In this document: positions 18,751 to 26,242 of the stretch, piece after piece | How the letters are laid out: each line of letters starts with the position of its first letter | How positions within the stretch are numbered: the stretch's first letter is position 1 | From: Nitrogeniibacter aestuarii | Lineage (GTDB): Bacteria; Pseudomonadota; Gammaproteobacteria; Burkholderiales; Rhodocyclaceae | Direction: 5' to 3' | Length of the DNA stretch: 64,000 nucleotides | Assembly (NCBI RefSeq): GCF_017309585.1 | Contig: NZ_CP071321.1 | Location: 4,174,001 to 4,238,000, forward strand | Notes under the pieces: generated by a model | What the model was told of the DNA's origin: nothing | The model's database searches: none | Seen by the model: only the letters and a program-made list of their open reading frames with translations | Program-made: the position numbers and the translations under genes

Positions 18751-19119
18751 TCAGGTCTCGGGCGTGTCGTCCTCAGCGCCGTCACGTGCCGGTTTCCTGC
18801 GCACGTCGGCGCCCAGCTCTTCGGCCATGAACCGCAGCAGATGCGTGCGTCCGCGGTGCGTACTCACCCCCACCCACAGCAGCACCACCACACTGCACAC
18901 CAGCACAATGGCCAGCGCCTTGGGGTAGATCACCGCGCAGAGCATGATGGAGGCCATCACCAGCCACACCATCACGATGGCGTTGCGGCGGATGTTGCCC
19001 AGGCAGCGCTCGGCCTTCTCCAGCGAGTCGACGCCCGCCTCCCGGAGCGCTGCGCTCACGGCGACATAGTCACGGGCCTGCTTGGCGGCCTGGCGGCCAA
19101 AGGGATCGTTCAGGGACAT
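18751..19119 (-). CDS. Small two-helix membrane protein of unknown function
   Basis: A 122-residue protein beginning MSLNDPFGRQAAKQARDY at the ATG at 19119. Two adjacent hydrophobic helices (about 50-66 and 68-86, IVMVWLVMASIMLCAVIY then ALAIVLVCSVVVLLWVGV) are flanked by an N-terminal helical region and a charged cytoplasmic tail rich in Asp/Glu/Arg. I do not recognise a named family. It lies between two divergently read groups, with its own short upstream region of 151 bp shared with the first SRPBCC gene. The frame could be extended upstream but would run through that intergenic region and into the SRPBCC gene. Confidence 0.65.
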   Translation of the reverse strand: MSLNDPFGRQAAKQARDYVAVSAALREAGVDSLEKAERCLGNIRRNAIVMVWLVMASIMLCAVIYPKALAIVLVCSVVVLLWVGVSTHRGRTHLLRFMAEELGADVRRKPARDGAEDDTPET

Positions 19120-19270
19120 GGCAATGGGCGTTCTGGGACGGCGCCCATCATACGCCTTGCGGCACAATCCGGCAGGCCGGGCAATTTGCCCGCCCGGTGG
19201 CAGGCAGCCCGCCCGCGCGTTCGCGCCATGACGCGCGCAAGATCGGAAGCTCCCGTAAGGAGGAGTCATC

Positions 19271-19771
19271 ATGAAAAACAACCAGATCAAAACGCTTTTC
19301 GCCACCGCCCTGACCTGCGCCAGTGTCATGGCCCATGCCGGCGCCCTGTCCGTGACCGAAACCACTGTGCTGACCGCCCCCCCAGCCAAGGTCTGGGCGC
19401 AGATCGGCAACTTCGCCAGCCTCGGCTGGCATCCCGCCGTGGAAAAGACCGAAATGGCCTCGGGTGAAGCCGGGCATGCCGGCGCCGTGCGCCATATCAC
19501 CCTCAAGGGTGGCGGCCTGATCGTCGAAGAGCAGACCGCCCAGGGCGAGCATTCCATGAGCTACAAGATCCTCGAATCGCCCCTGCCCGTCACCGGCTAC
19601 GCGTCGGATCTGAAGGTCGAAGCCGACGGCGACAACACCAAGGTCACCTGGAGCAGCACCTTCGACGCCAAGGAAGGCGTCAGCGACGCCGATGCCAAGG
19701 GCGCCATCGCCGGCGTCTACACCGGTGGTTTCGAAGCCCTGGGCAAGACCTTCGGCACCCCCGCCAAATAA
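19271..19771 (+). CDS. Exported SRPBCC-fold protein, MxaD-like
   Basis: A 166-residue protein with a signal peptide cleaved after about residue 23 (LFATALTCASVMAHAG), then a START/SRPBCC fold. Recognisable stretches are LTAPPAKVWAQIGNFASLGWHPAV at the opening helix-grip, GGLIVEEQT, SYKILESPLPVTGY and TKVTWSSTFDA. AAGGAGGAG precedes the ATG. Periplasmic SRPBCC proteins of the MxaD type are linked to methanol/ethanol dehydrogenase systems in methylotrophs, but the fold binds many ligands. A second SRPBCC protein and a MoxYX-like two-component system follow on the same strand. A GC-rich hairpin (19788-19806) follows the stop without a U tract. Confidence 0.88.
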   Translation: MKNNQIKTLFATALTCASVMAHAGALSVTETTVLTAPPAKVWAQIGNFASLGWHPAVEKTEMASGEAGHAGAVRHITLKGGGLIVEEQTAQGEHSMSYKILESPLPVTGYASDLKVEADGDNTKVTWSSTFDAKEGVSDADAKGAIAGVYTGGFEALGKTFGTPAK

Positions 19772-19978
19772 GCCCGCACAGCGCGTGGCAGGCCGGTCCG
19801 GCCTGCTGCGGCGCCACATTCCGCATGGGCGAATCCGGCCTATATTGGACTCAGGGGCGGCGTACCGCCGCCTCGCGCGCATTGAATTGAATCGATTCAT
19901 CGGTGCCCTGCCCCTGGCGCTTCGAGCGCCCGTTCCGATCAACCTGGTCCTGATCCGGTCAGGCAAGGAGGCATGACG

Positions 19979-20452
19979 ATGAACAACGATCAATTCAGAA
20001 TGTTCGCCCCCTCCGGTTCGCTCTTCATCGAAGAGAGCACCACCCTGTGTGGCACGGCGGACGAGGTGTGGCCCGAGATCGGCCGCTTTTGCAGTCAGGA
20101 CTGGCATCCGGGCATACTTCGCTCCGAAATCTTCGAAGGGCTCGACGGACAGATCGGCGCCCTGCGCGATCTGAAAACACGTGACGGCATGCACTGCATC
20201 GAAGAACTCCTTTGGCAGAATGACGACCTGCACACGCAGGTCTATCGCGCCATCGACACGCCGCTGCCGGTCAGGGACTATGTGGCGGAGATGGAGGTCT
20301 CCGACGAGGACGGGCACTGCCGCTTTACATGGCGCAGCCGCTTCGACCCCGACGAGACCACCACCGACAGCGAGGCGCTCAATGCGGTCGCCCAGATCTT
20401 TCAGGCCGGGATCCATGCCCTTCACCAACGTTTCGATGCTCCCCCTTCCTGA
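19979..20452 (+). CDS. SRPBCC-fold protein, cytoplasmic paralogue
   Basis: A 157-residue protein with the same fold and motif order as the previous gene (GTADEVWPEIGRFCSQDWHPGI, then ALRDL, YRAIDTPLPVRDYVAEM, CRFTWRSRFDPDE) but with no signal peptide. Two ATGs lie six bases apart at 19973 and 19979; AAGGAGG ends at 19971, so the second has the proper spacing. It is followed 24 bp later by a sensor kinase, so the three genes 19979-22496 probably form an operon. A ligand-binding or accessory role for the kinase is possible; no ligand can be read from the sequence. Confidence 0.87.
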   Translation: MNNDQFRMFAPSGSLFIEESTTLCGTADEVWPEIGRFCSQDWHPGILRSEIFEGLDGQIGALRDLKTRDGMHCIEELLWQNDDLHTQVYRAIDTPLPVRDYVAEMEVSDEDGHCRFTWRSRFDPDETTTDSEALNAVAQIFQAGIHALHQRFDAPPS

Positions 20453-20476
20453 TCACGCCCGACGGAACACCGGCGC

Positions 20477-21892
20477 GTGAGCGAGGCCGCGATACCCGCC
20501 CCGGCACCGCCCGGCTTCGACCTCAAGCGTCACCTGATCATCCGGGTGACGCTGTTTGCCTGCCTGATCTGCATCCTCGCCTCGGCGGTGATCTTCGATC
20601 AGGCCGCGCGCCGCATCCGCGAACACGTACAGCGCAGTGGTGCCACCATCGAGCAGCTCATCGCCCGCGAACTGGACGACGAGCGCCCCAGTTTCGACCG
20701 CCGCTTCGACCAGTTGCAGTTCAGCATGCTCAGCGAACTGGGGCTGCTGCTCAAGCTGTGCATTACCGTTCAGGACATCTACGGCTCCGACCCCTTTACC
20801 CGCTGCTTCGGCACCGAAGAGGCACGCGCGCCCGACTGGGTCACCGCCGTCCTCCACCGCTGGATCGGGGATGAGGCCCGTTACGCCGGCCTGATCCGTC
20901 GCTACCCGGGCATCAAGGTGGGCGAATTCCTGCTCAACACCGACGTGGAGAGCGAGTCGGCCGAGGTGTGGTCGCAACTGCAGCTGGTGCTGGCCATCAC
21001 CGTCGGCGTGCTGCTGGTGAATCTGCTGGTGTACCTCCCGGTGCGCCGGGCGCTGCGTCCGACGGATCGCATCCTCGACACCATCGGCCGGCTCGAGGCG
21101 GGCGACCTCTCCGCGCGCATGCCGCGCCCCAAGCTCATCGAATTGCGTCGCATCGCCGAAGGCTTCGACCATCTGGCCGAGCGCCTGCAGCGCACCGACC
21201 GGCGCCAGCGCCAGCTGGCCCAGCGCCTGCTCTCGGTGCGCGAAGAAGAGCGCCGCCGACTCGCCCGCGAGCTGCACGACGAATTCGGCCAGAGCCTCAC
21301 CTCGATTCGCGCCGAAGCGAGCATGGTGGCCGAGGATGCCGGCGACAAGATGCCCGAACTGCAGCCTTCGCTGACCGCCATCGGACGCATGACCGGTGAC
21401 ATGATGGAGAATCTGCAGCGCATCCTTCATCAGTTGCGCCCCGTGGCGCTCGAAGAATTCGGCCTGCACGCCAGCCTTGAACAGCTGGTCTCGTCGGCCC
21501 GACGGGCCCGCCCCGGCTGCGAGGTGAGCCTGAGCGTGGCCGGCGAGGTGGACGACCTGCCTGACGACCTCACCGCCAGCCTCTACCGCATTACCCAGGA
21601 AGGGCTCAACAACGCCCTGCGCCATGCCGAACCGCAGCGCATCGACATCACCCTCACCCGTGACGAGAGCGGCCTGCACCTGGCGATCATCGATGACGGG
21701 GCCGGCGGCCACCGCGACACCCGCGGCAGTGGCCTGGGCGTGCTGGGCATGACCGAGCGCGTCGAAGCCCTGGGCGGACGCTTTTCCATGACACCGCGCG
21801 CACCGAACGGCATGACCGTCGACGCCTGTTTTCCGAAGCGCGCAGCCGAACCCGAGGAGGATTGGGATGATCCGTCTGTTGCTGGTCGATGA
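20477..21892 (+). CDS. Sensor histidine kinase, MoxY/NarX-like (HisKA_3)
   Basis: A 471-residue membrane kinase starting at GTG 20477. Two membrane helices (about 23-43 and 172-192) bracket a periplasmic domain of about 130 residues resembling the LapD/MoxY N-terminal sensor domain. HAMP (PVRRALRPTDRI...GDLSARMP) follows, then the HisKA_3 dimerisation helix with phospho-His in RRLARELHDEFGQSL, and a short NarL-partner type ATPase domain (GSGLGVLGMTERV). It overlaps its response regulator by 26 bases. In Paracoccus and methylotrophs the MoxYX pair controls alcohol oxidation genes; here the dehydrogenase is not in view, so the target is unknown. Confidence 0.92.
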   Translation: MSEAAIPAPAPPGFDLKRHLIIRVTLFACLICILASAVIFDQAARRIREHVQRSGATIEQLIARELDDERPSFDRRFDQLQFSMLSELGLLLKLCITVQDIYGSDPFTRCFGTEEARAPDWVTAVLHRWIGDEARYAGLIRRYPGIKVGEFLLNTDVESESAEVWSQLQLVLAITVGVLLVNLLVYLPVRRALRPTDRILDTIGRLEAGDLSARMPRPKLIELRRIAEGFDHLAERLQRTDRRQRQLAQRLLSVREEERRRLARELHDEFGQSLTSIRAEASMVAEDAGDKMPELQPSLTAIGRMTGDMMENLQRILHQLRPVALEEFGLHASLEQLVSSARRARPGCEVSLSVAGEVDDLPDDLTASLYRITQEGLNNALRHAEPQRIDITLTRDESGLHLAIIDDGAGGHRDTRGSGLGVLGMTERVEALGGRFSMTPRAPNGMTVDACFPKRAAEPEEDWDDPSVAGR

Positions 21893-22496
21893 CCATGCGG
21901 TCGTCCGCGAGGGCTACCGACGCCTGCTTGAACGACGTGGCGACCTGACCATCGTCGCCGAAGCCGGCAGCGCCAGTGAGGCCATCGACGCCTTCCGTGA
22001 GCAGTCGCCCGACGTGGTGGTGCTCGACCTCTCATTGCCCGACATGGGCGGCGTGGAGCTCATCGGCCGGCTCAGGGCCCGCGATGCGGGCGCACGCATC
22101 CTGGCCTTCTCCATGCACCGGGAGCCGCTGTTTGCCGCCCAGGCCCTCAAGGCGGGTGCGCTGGGCTATGTCACCAAGAGCAGCGAGCCGAACGTGATGG
22201 TGCAGGCGATCTACAAGGTGGCCGCCAATCAACGCGTGATCAGCCCGGACATCGCCCCCGAGCTGGCGATGGCCCTGCTCGACGAAGCCCCAGACCCCCT
22301 GCGCGAACTGTCGCCACGCGAGTTCGAAGTCCTGCGCCTGCTGGTGGACGGCCTCACCCACGAAGCCATCGGCCAGCGCCTGTCGATCAGCCCCAAAACC
22401 GTGCAGAACTGCCACTATCAGATCAAGAGCAAGGTGGGCGCGCGCAACGACATGGAACTGGCCCGCATCGCCGCGCGCTTCGGCCTCGGAAACTGA
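21867..22496 (+). CDS. NarL/FixJ-family response regulator
   Basis: A 209-residue regulator: receiver domain with acidic pair DD8-9, phospho-acceptor D54 (VVVLDLSLPD) and Lys in YVTKSSEP, then a LuxR-type HTH (LSPREFEVLRLLVDGLTHEAIG, SPKTVQNCHYQIKSKV). The ATG lies inside the kinase gene and is preceded by GAGGAGG, so the two are co-translated and are a cognate pair. It would bind DNA as a phosphorylated dimer. No binding motif can be assigned from this window. Confidence 0.95.
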   Translation: MIRLLLVDDHAVVREGYRRLLERRGDLTIVAEAGSASEAIDAFREQSPDVVVLDLSLPDMGGVELIGRLRARDAGARILAFSMHREPLFAAQALKAGALGYVTKSSEPNVMVQAIYKVAANQRVISPDIAPELAMALLDEAPDPLRELSPREFEVLRLLVDGLTHEAIGQRLSISPKTVQNCHYQIKSKVGARNDMELARIAARFGLGN

Positions 22497-22544
22497 ACGG
22501 GGCGGGCGCTATCATGACGGCCTCGTCCGGCCGTCGACCCGCCC

Positions 22545-23600
22545 ATGCCCCGCCACCGCCTCACGCTGCCTGCCATCGTCTCCTTTGTCCTCGCCCTGGC
22601 CGGTCTCGCCTGGCAATGGCTCAACGCACCCGCCCCGCTGGCCGATGGCCCGCTCGCGCGCTGTCTGGGCGCATCCCGGCCGCTGCAGATCGTGAATCAG
22701 ATGCCTTATGTCGATGTCACGGTCGATGGCCGACCCGGTCATTTCGTCATCGATTTCGGGGCTGATGTCAGCGCCATGACGCCCGCCGGCTTCACCGGCA
22801 TGCCGCCCCAACCGATGCCCGGCACCAGTGACCGCTACGCCCGTTTCGACTTCTTCGGCCCGTGGTCACGCGTGCAGCTGCGCCCCCAGCCCCAAGCCCC
22901 GGTCTCGGGCGGCGTGCCTCAGGCGGGGGTGATCGGCACCAACTTTCTCGGCGAGCATGTGATCACCCTCGACTATTCAGGCCGGCAGGTGTATCGCGCT
23001 TCGCCGCGCACGTTCTGCGGTGATGGCCTGTTGCGTGAGGCCGGCTTCCGGGCACTGGACAGCTCAGGCTACTACGCAGCCGACACGGCGACGCTCCAGT
23101 GTCCCAACGCCGGCATGGCGGGCCGTTGCCCGAACATTCCGGTGCTGCCGGTGCGCGTCGGCACGGTGCGCGCCGTCGCCCAGATCGACACCGGCTTCGA
23201 CGACGGTCGCGTGCCGCATTCGATGAACATCAATGTCGCGTTTCTTCACACCCTGCAGGCAGCCGGCATCCGCCTGGAAGCGCGGCCGGACATCGCGCTC
23301 ACGCTGAGCACCTGTCAAACCGGGGTCACCGAACGGGTCGAGGCCTGGCGCCTGCCCGATGGCCTGGCGCTCGAATTCGTGGGCATGGATGGCAGCACGG
23401 TGCGCCGATTCACCGACGCCACCCTGTTCGTCAAACGCCCCCCGCCGGCAGCCCGGGTGTGCGGCGGTATCGGCGTCTGGCCGCAGCCGGCCGCGCAGCT
23501 GGGCGCGTCCTTCTTCGCCGAAGACGCCCTGATCGTTGATCCGCAGACCAGCCGGGTCTGGCTGCGCCCGAACACCCAGACAACAAAAAGCCCGGCCTGA
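22545..23600 (+). CDS. Exported retropepsin-like protein with two aspartyl motifs
   Basis: A 351-residue protein with an N-terminal hydrophobic segment (about 8-26) that is a signal peptide or anchor. Two retropepsin-like halves can be seen. The first has PYVDVTVDGRPGHFVIDFGAD (D70 in place of the usual DTGAS motif) and the flap-like GVIGTNFL. The second has RAVAQIDTGFDD (D215-T-G). Four cysteines fall between or near them. Clan AA aspartic peptidases need one D-T/S-G per subunit; the first site reads D-F-G and may be inactive. It is a single gene, convergent with a PEP-CTERM gene. Proteolytic function is inferred and the family is not recognised. Confidence 0.7.
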   Translation: MPRHRLTLPAIVSFVLALAGLAWQWLNAPAPLADGPLARCLGASRPLQIVNQMPYVDVTVDGRPGHFVIDFGADVSAMTPAGFTGMPPQPMPGTSDRYARFDFFGPWSRVQLRPQPQAPVSGGVPQAGVIGTNFLGEHVITLDYSGRQVYRASPRTFCGDGLLREAGFRALDSSGYYAADTATLQCPNAGMAGRCPNIPVLPVRVGTVRAVAQIDTGFDDGRVPHSMNINVAFLHTLQAAGIRLEARPDIALTLSTCQTGVTERVEAWRLPDGLALEFVGMDGSTVRRFTDATLFVKRPPPAARVCGGIGVWPQPAAQLGASFFAEDALIVDPQTSRVWLRPNTQTTKSPA

Positions 23601-23608
23601 GCCGGGCT
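23589..23608 (-). terminator. Intrinsic terminator of the PEP-CTERM gene
   Basis: AGCCCGGC-CTGA-GCCGGGCT, a perfect 8-bp stem with a four-base loop. On the minus strand it is followed by a T5 run (A5 at 23585-23589 on the plus strand). It overlaps the stop of the convergent retropepsin-like gene. Confidence 0.75.
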
Positions 23609-23628
23609 GTTCGTGCCGCCAGTGCAGA

Positions 23629-24306
23629 TCAACCGCGGCGACGTTTCACCATGGCACCAATGACGCCCAGACCGGCCAGCAGCATGGCGTAGCTCTCGGG
23701 CTCGGGCACTGCCGTGACGTTGTATTCGATGTTGTCGATGCCCACGTTGTAGGCGCTGTTGAACCATTCGATGGCAATCCCCTTGCTCGACGACACCCCC
23801 AGTGCAAACGATGTGGGCAGGTTGGCGCCACCGGCCGTGCCGACCGTGATGCCCAGCGCCGAGTAAAGCACGCTGCCGTCGGCCAGATCGTAGATCGTCA
23901 CGTTGGTGCCACGCGCGGCATCGGCGTAGGCCCCCAGATCGAAACCGACGAGTTCGATGCCGGCCAGCGGATCCTGCGACATCAGTTCGATGCGCGCGGT
24001 GGAATTGGCATCGCTGCCACCCGCGTAGCTGACCCCGTAGAGGTTGTTGTAGCGGGTGGACCACCATTGGAGCGACTGCCCCAGCTGCGGTGCGCCGTAG
24101 GTCACTTCGACCAGATCGCTCACGTCACCGTAGCTCTGGTTGATGAAGCTCGCGTTGCCACAGCTCATCAGGGCACCCAGCCCGTCGGCGGAGGCGGCGC
24201 ATACGGCCGGGGATCCGCTGGATCCGAAATCGATGGTCAGTGCCAGTGTCGGGGCCGAAACAGCGGACAGGGCGCCGAGCAGCGTCAGTTTGGACAGTAC
24301 GTTCAT
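23629..24306 (-). CDS. PEP-CTERM sorting-signal protein
   Basis: A 225-residue exported protein: signal peptide 1-22 ending APTLA, a body rich in Ser/Gly/Asn/Tyr with few charges, and a C-terminal sorting tail made of VPEPESYAMLLAG, a hydrophobic helix and KRRR. PEP-CTERM proteins are processed by an exosortase and end up in the outer envelope or exopolysaccharide matrix. The tail has the usual length and order. The exosortase gene is not in the window. An intrinsic terminator follows. The function of the body is unknown; the other PEP-CTERM protein in this window (51091) is unrelated outside the tail. Confidence 0.93.
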   Translation of the reverse strand: MNVLSKLTLLGALSAVSAPTLALTIDFGSSGSPAVCAASADGLGALMSCGNASFINQSYGDVSDLVEVTYGAPQLGQSLQWWSTRYNNLYGVSYAGGSDANSTARIELMSQDPLAGIELVGFDLGAYADAARGTNVTIYDLADGSVLYSALGITVGTAGGANLPTSFALGVSSSKGIAIEWFNSAYNVGIDNIEYNVTAVPEPESYAMLLAGLGVIGAMVKRRRG

Positions 24307-24602
24307 CGATGACCTCGTGCTGAATGCCGGATGTGATGGATATCACGCAAATTACATGCCGTCCGTATTCAAGTCAAAGAAATCCGGGGATTGATTCCTC
24401 GCATCGCAGCACCGCCGGAACGCCGCTGTAAAGCCTTCCGACAGAATCGCGGGGCAATTCACCCTGCAATGCATCCATAACGGACGCCCACCGGGTCATC
24501 CCCACGTCATGGCACGGGCAATCTGCCCGGGCACGCCTCAACCGCTTCTCCGCGCACGACATTGCCGGGACCATAGGCACTCGATCCCCCGGGAGCCCCC
24601 CA

Positions 24603-25340
24603 ATGACACGATGCCGATCACTCATCCACCGCCTCGCGCGCCTGCTCATGGTGCTGTGGTGCGCCCCCGCACTCGCCCTGATTCCGCCCACGTCCTGCGG
24701 CGGACCGCCGGACGAGAATGGCCAGGTGAGCGATCTGTCGATGGAGTACTGGGTCCAGCAGGAGGCGAGCAGCACCATGTGCGCCTACGGCTACTGGGCA
24801 GAGAAGTGCGGCGACCACGCCACCGCCCTGGCCATTTTCGACAAGTGCATCGACGCCGGTTTCGTGGGCGCCATGGTCTGGAAGGCCTTGATGCTGGAGA
24901 CCGGCAACGGCGTCGAGCAGGACAGCGTTGGCGCGGCCGAACTCCTGCGCCGGGCGGCTCACAGCGACAACAAGGACTATGCCACCCTGGGCAAGCTTCA
25001 CTGGGCAACCGCCCTGTACCTGGGCAAGGGCGTCGAGCGCAACGAAGCCGAGGCCATGAAATGGTTCAAGGAGGCCGCGGCCGAGGGCGACCCGGACGCG
25101 CAGGAGTTTCTCGCCACCGGCAATCACACCGCCGATCGCGATCTGGAAGCCCGTTCCGTGGCCGCCCAGCTGGCCGCCCAGGGCCCGCAGGGCCAGAAGC
25201 TCGAACCGGTCGAGACGCCACCGGCCGACACCGCCCCGGGCGCCCCCGTGACGCCCCTGTTGTGGGGGCTCGGGGTGTTGATGCTCGCCGGCATCGCTCA
25301 CCGGGTCGCCACCACCCGCCGCATGGAGGCGCGCGCATGA
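24603..25340 (+). CDS. Exported Sel1-repeat protein with C-terminal membrane helix
   Basis: A 245-residue protein: signal peptide about 1-25 (LMVLWCAPALA), a Cys-containing N region, then Sel1/TPR-like repeats (GNGVEQDSVGAAELLRRAA and GKGVERNEAEAMKWFKEAAAEGDPDAQ). A Pro-rich linker and a C-terminal membrane helix (LLWGLGVLMLAGIAHRVA) with basic cytoplasmic tail follow. Sel1 repeats are protein-protein interaction modules. Its stop overlaps the start of the ExbB-like gene (ATGA at 25337-25340). It may therefore be a periplasmic partner of that ion channel pair. GGGAG lies upstream of the start. Confidence 0.82.
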   Translation: MTRCRSLIHRLARLLMVLWCAPALALIPPTSCGGPPDENGQVSDLSMEYWVQQEASSTMCAYGYWAEKCGDHATALAIFDKCIDAGFVGAMVWKALMLETGNGVEQDSVGAAELLRRAAHSDNKDYATLGKLHWATALYLGKGVERNEAEAMKWFKEAAAEGDPDAQEFLATGNHTADRDLEARSVAAQLAAQGPQGQKLEPVETPPADTAPGAPVTPLLWGLGVLMLAGIAHRVATTRRMEARA

Positions 25341-25825
25341 TCGCCACCCTCGACAGCGCCATGTACCAGCTCGGCCAGGTTTTTCTCGCGCCGGTACTCA
25401 TCACCATCGCCCTGGTCTTCGCTTACGCCTTTTACGCCCTCGGCGCCTTCCTCTGGCAGGGCTGGCAACGGCGGGGGCGTCGGTCGGGCGGCTTCGAGCT
25501 CATCGCCCTGTGGCAGGCACAACCGGCGCTGTCGCAGCAGGATCTCGAACTGATCGCCCTGCAGCGTCTGGACGTGGCGCGCATCATCACCCGGGTGGCC
25601 CCCATGCTCGGGCTGGTGGCCACCATGATCCCCATGGGACCGGCCTTGCGCGCACTCGGGAATGGCCAGATGAGCGATGTCTCCCAGGCCCTGGCGATTG
25701 CGTTCTCGGCGGTGATTCTCGCCCTCATCTCGGCCTCCATCACCTACACCATCCTCAATGTGCGGCGACGCTGGTACGCGGCCGAACTGGCTGAGGTGGA
25801 CAAGCAACGGCAGGAGTCCGCCTGA
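25337..25825 (+). CDS. MotA/TolQ/ExbB-family proton-channel protein
   Basis: A 162-residue membrane protein, short for TolQ/ExbB (usually about 200-240). It has an N-terminal helix (VLITIALVFAYAFYALGAFL), a cytoplasmic loop, and the two C-terminal helices of the family (APMLGLVATMIPMGPALRAL, then ALAIAFSAVILALISASITYTI). The family forms a pentameric proton channel that powers a periplasmic or outer-membrane process through an ExbD/TolR-like partner. The next gene (DUF2149) overlaps by one base and supplies that partner. The preceding Sel1 protein is translationally coupled. Confidence 0.85.
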   Translation: MIATLDSAMYQLGQVFLAPVLITIALVFAYAFYALGAFLWQGWQRRGRRSGGFELIALWQAQPALSQQDLELIALQRLDVARIITRVAPMLGLVATMIPMGPALRALGNGQMSDVSQALAIAFSAVILALISASITYTILNVRRRWYAAELAEVDKQRQESA

Positions 25826-26169
25826 TGCGCAACGCCCTGATGGATGAAGCCCATGACGAAGATCCGATCCTGTCGGTGGTCAATCTCATCGACGTGTTCC
25901 TGGTCCTCATCGCCGCCCTGCTGCTGAGCGTCGCCAACAGCCCCCTGTCGCCCTACGGCGCAGACCAGGTCACGGTCATCCGCAACCCGGGCAGCCCGGA
26001 CATGGAACTGGTGATCAAGGACGGCGAAAAGATCGAGCGCTTCAAGGCTGACGGCACCGGCGGCGCCGGCGGTGGCGAGCGCGCCGGCGTGGCCTACCGG
26101 ATGAAGGATGGCTCCATGGTTTACGTGCCGGAGACGCGCCCCGCGCCCCGGATCGATTTGCCCGATTAG
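25825..26169 (+). CDS. DUF2149 protein, ExbD-like partner
   Basis: A 114-residue protein. DEDPILSVVNLIDVFLVLIAALLLS near the N terminus is the DUF2149 signature: a single membrane helix with a conserved Asp (NLIDVF) as in ExbD/TolR. A small periplasmic domain with a GGAGGGER loop follows. DUF2149 genes regularly follow MotA/TolQ/ExbB-like genes, so together they are probably stator-like energy transducers. It begins one base before the end of the previous gene. The substrate of this complex is unknown, and no TonB or cobaltochelatase gene is nearby. Confidence 0.85.
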   Translation: MRNALMDEAHDEDPILSVVNLIDVFLVLIAALLLSVANSPLSPYGADQVTVIRNPGSPDMELVIKDGEKIERFKADGTGGAGGGERAGVAYRMKDGSMVYVPETRPAPRIDLPD

Positions 26170-26172
26170 CAT

Positions 26173-26199
26173 TCAAGTTTGAGCCAGGCGGGCCGATAG
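26173..26199 (+). promoter_or_regulatory. Near-consensus sigma-28 (FliA) promoter
   Basis: TCAAGTTT (26173-26180), an 11-base spacer, then GCCGATAG (26192-26199). Against the FliA consensus TAAAGTTT-N11-GCCGATAA this has 14 of 16 matches and exact spacing. It lies 43 bases upstream of the PAS kinase start and would place the kinase/GGDEF-EAL pair in the flagellar class 3 regulon. Confidence 0.7.
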
Positions 26200-26242
26200 A
26201 CTGGGTTGAGCGAGCCTTTGCACTCGCGAGCGGGGACATGCC

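Noticed and set aside
19788..19806. Hairpin after the first SRPBCC gene as a terminator
   Set aside because: GCAGGCC-GGTCC-GGCCTGC is a good stem but has no U tract; it may only stabilise the transcript end.
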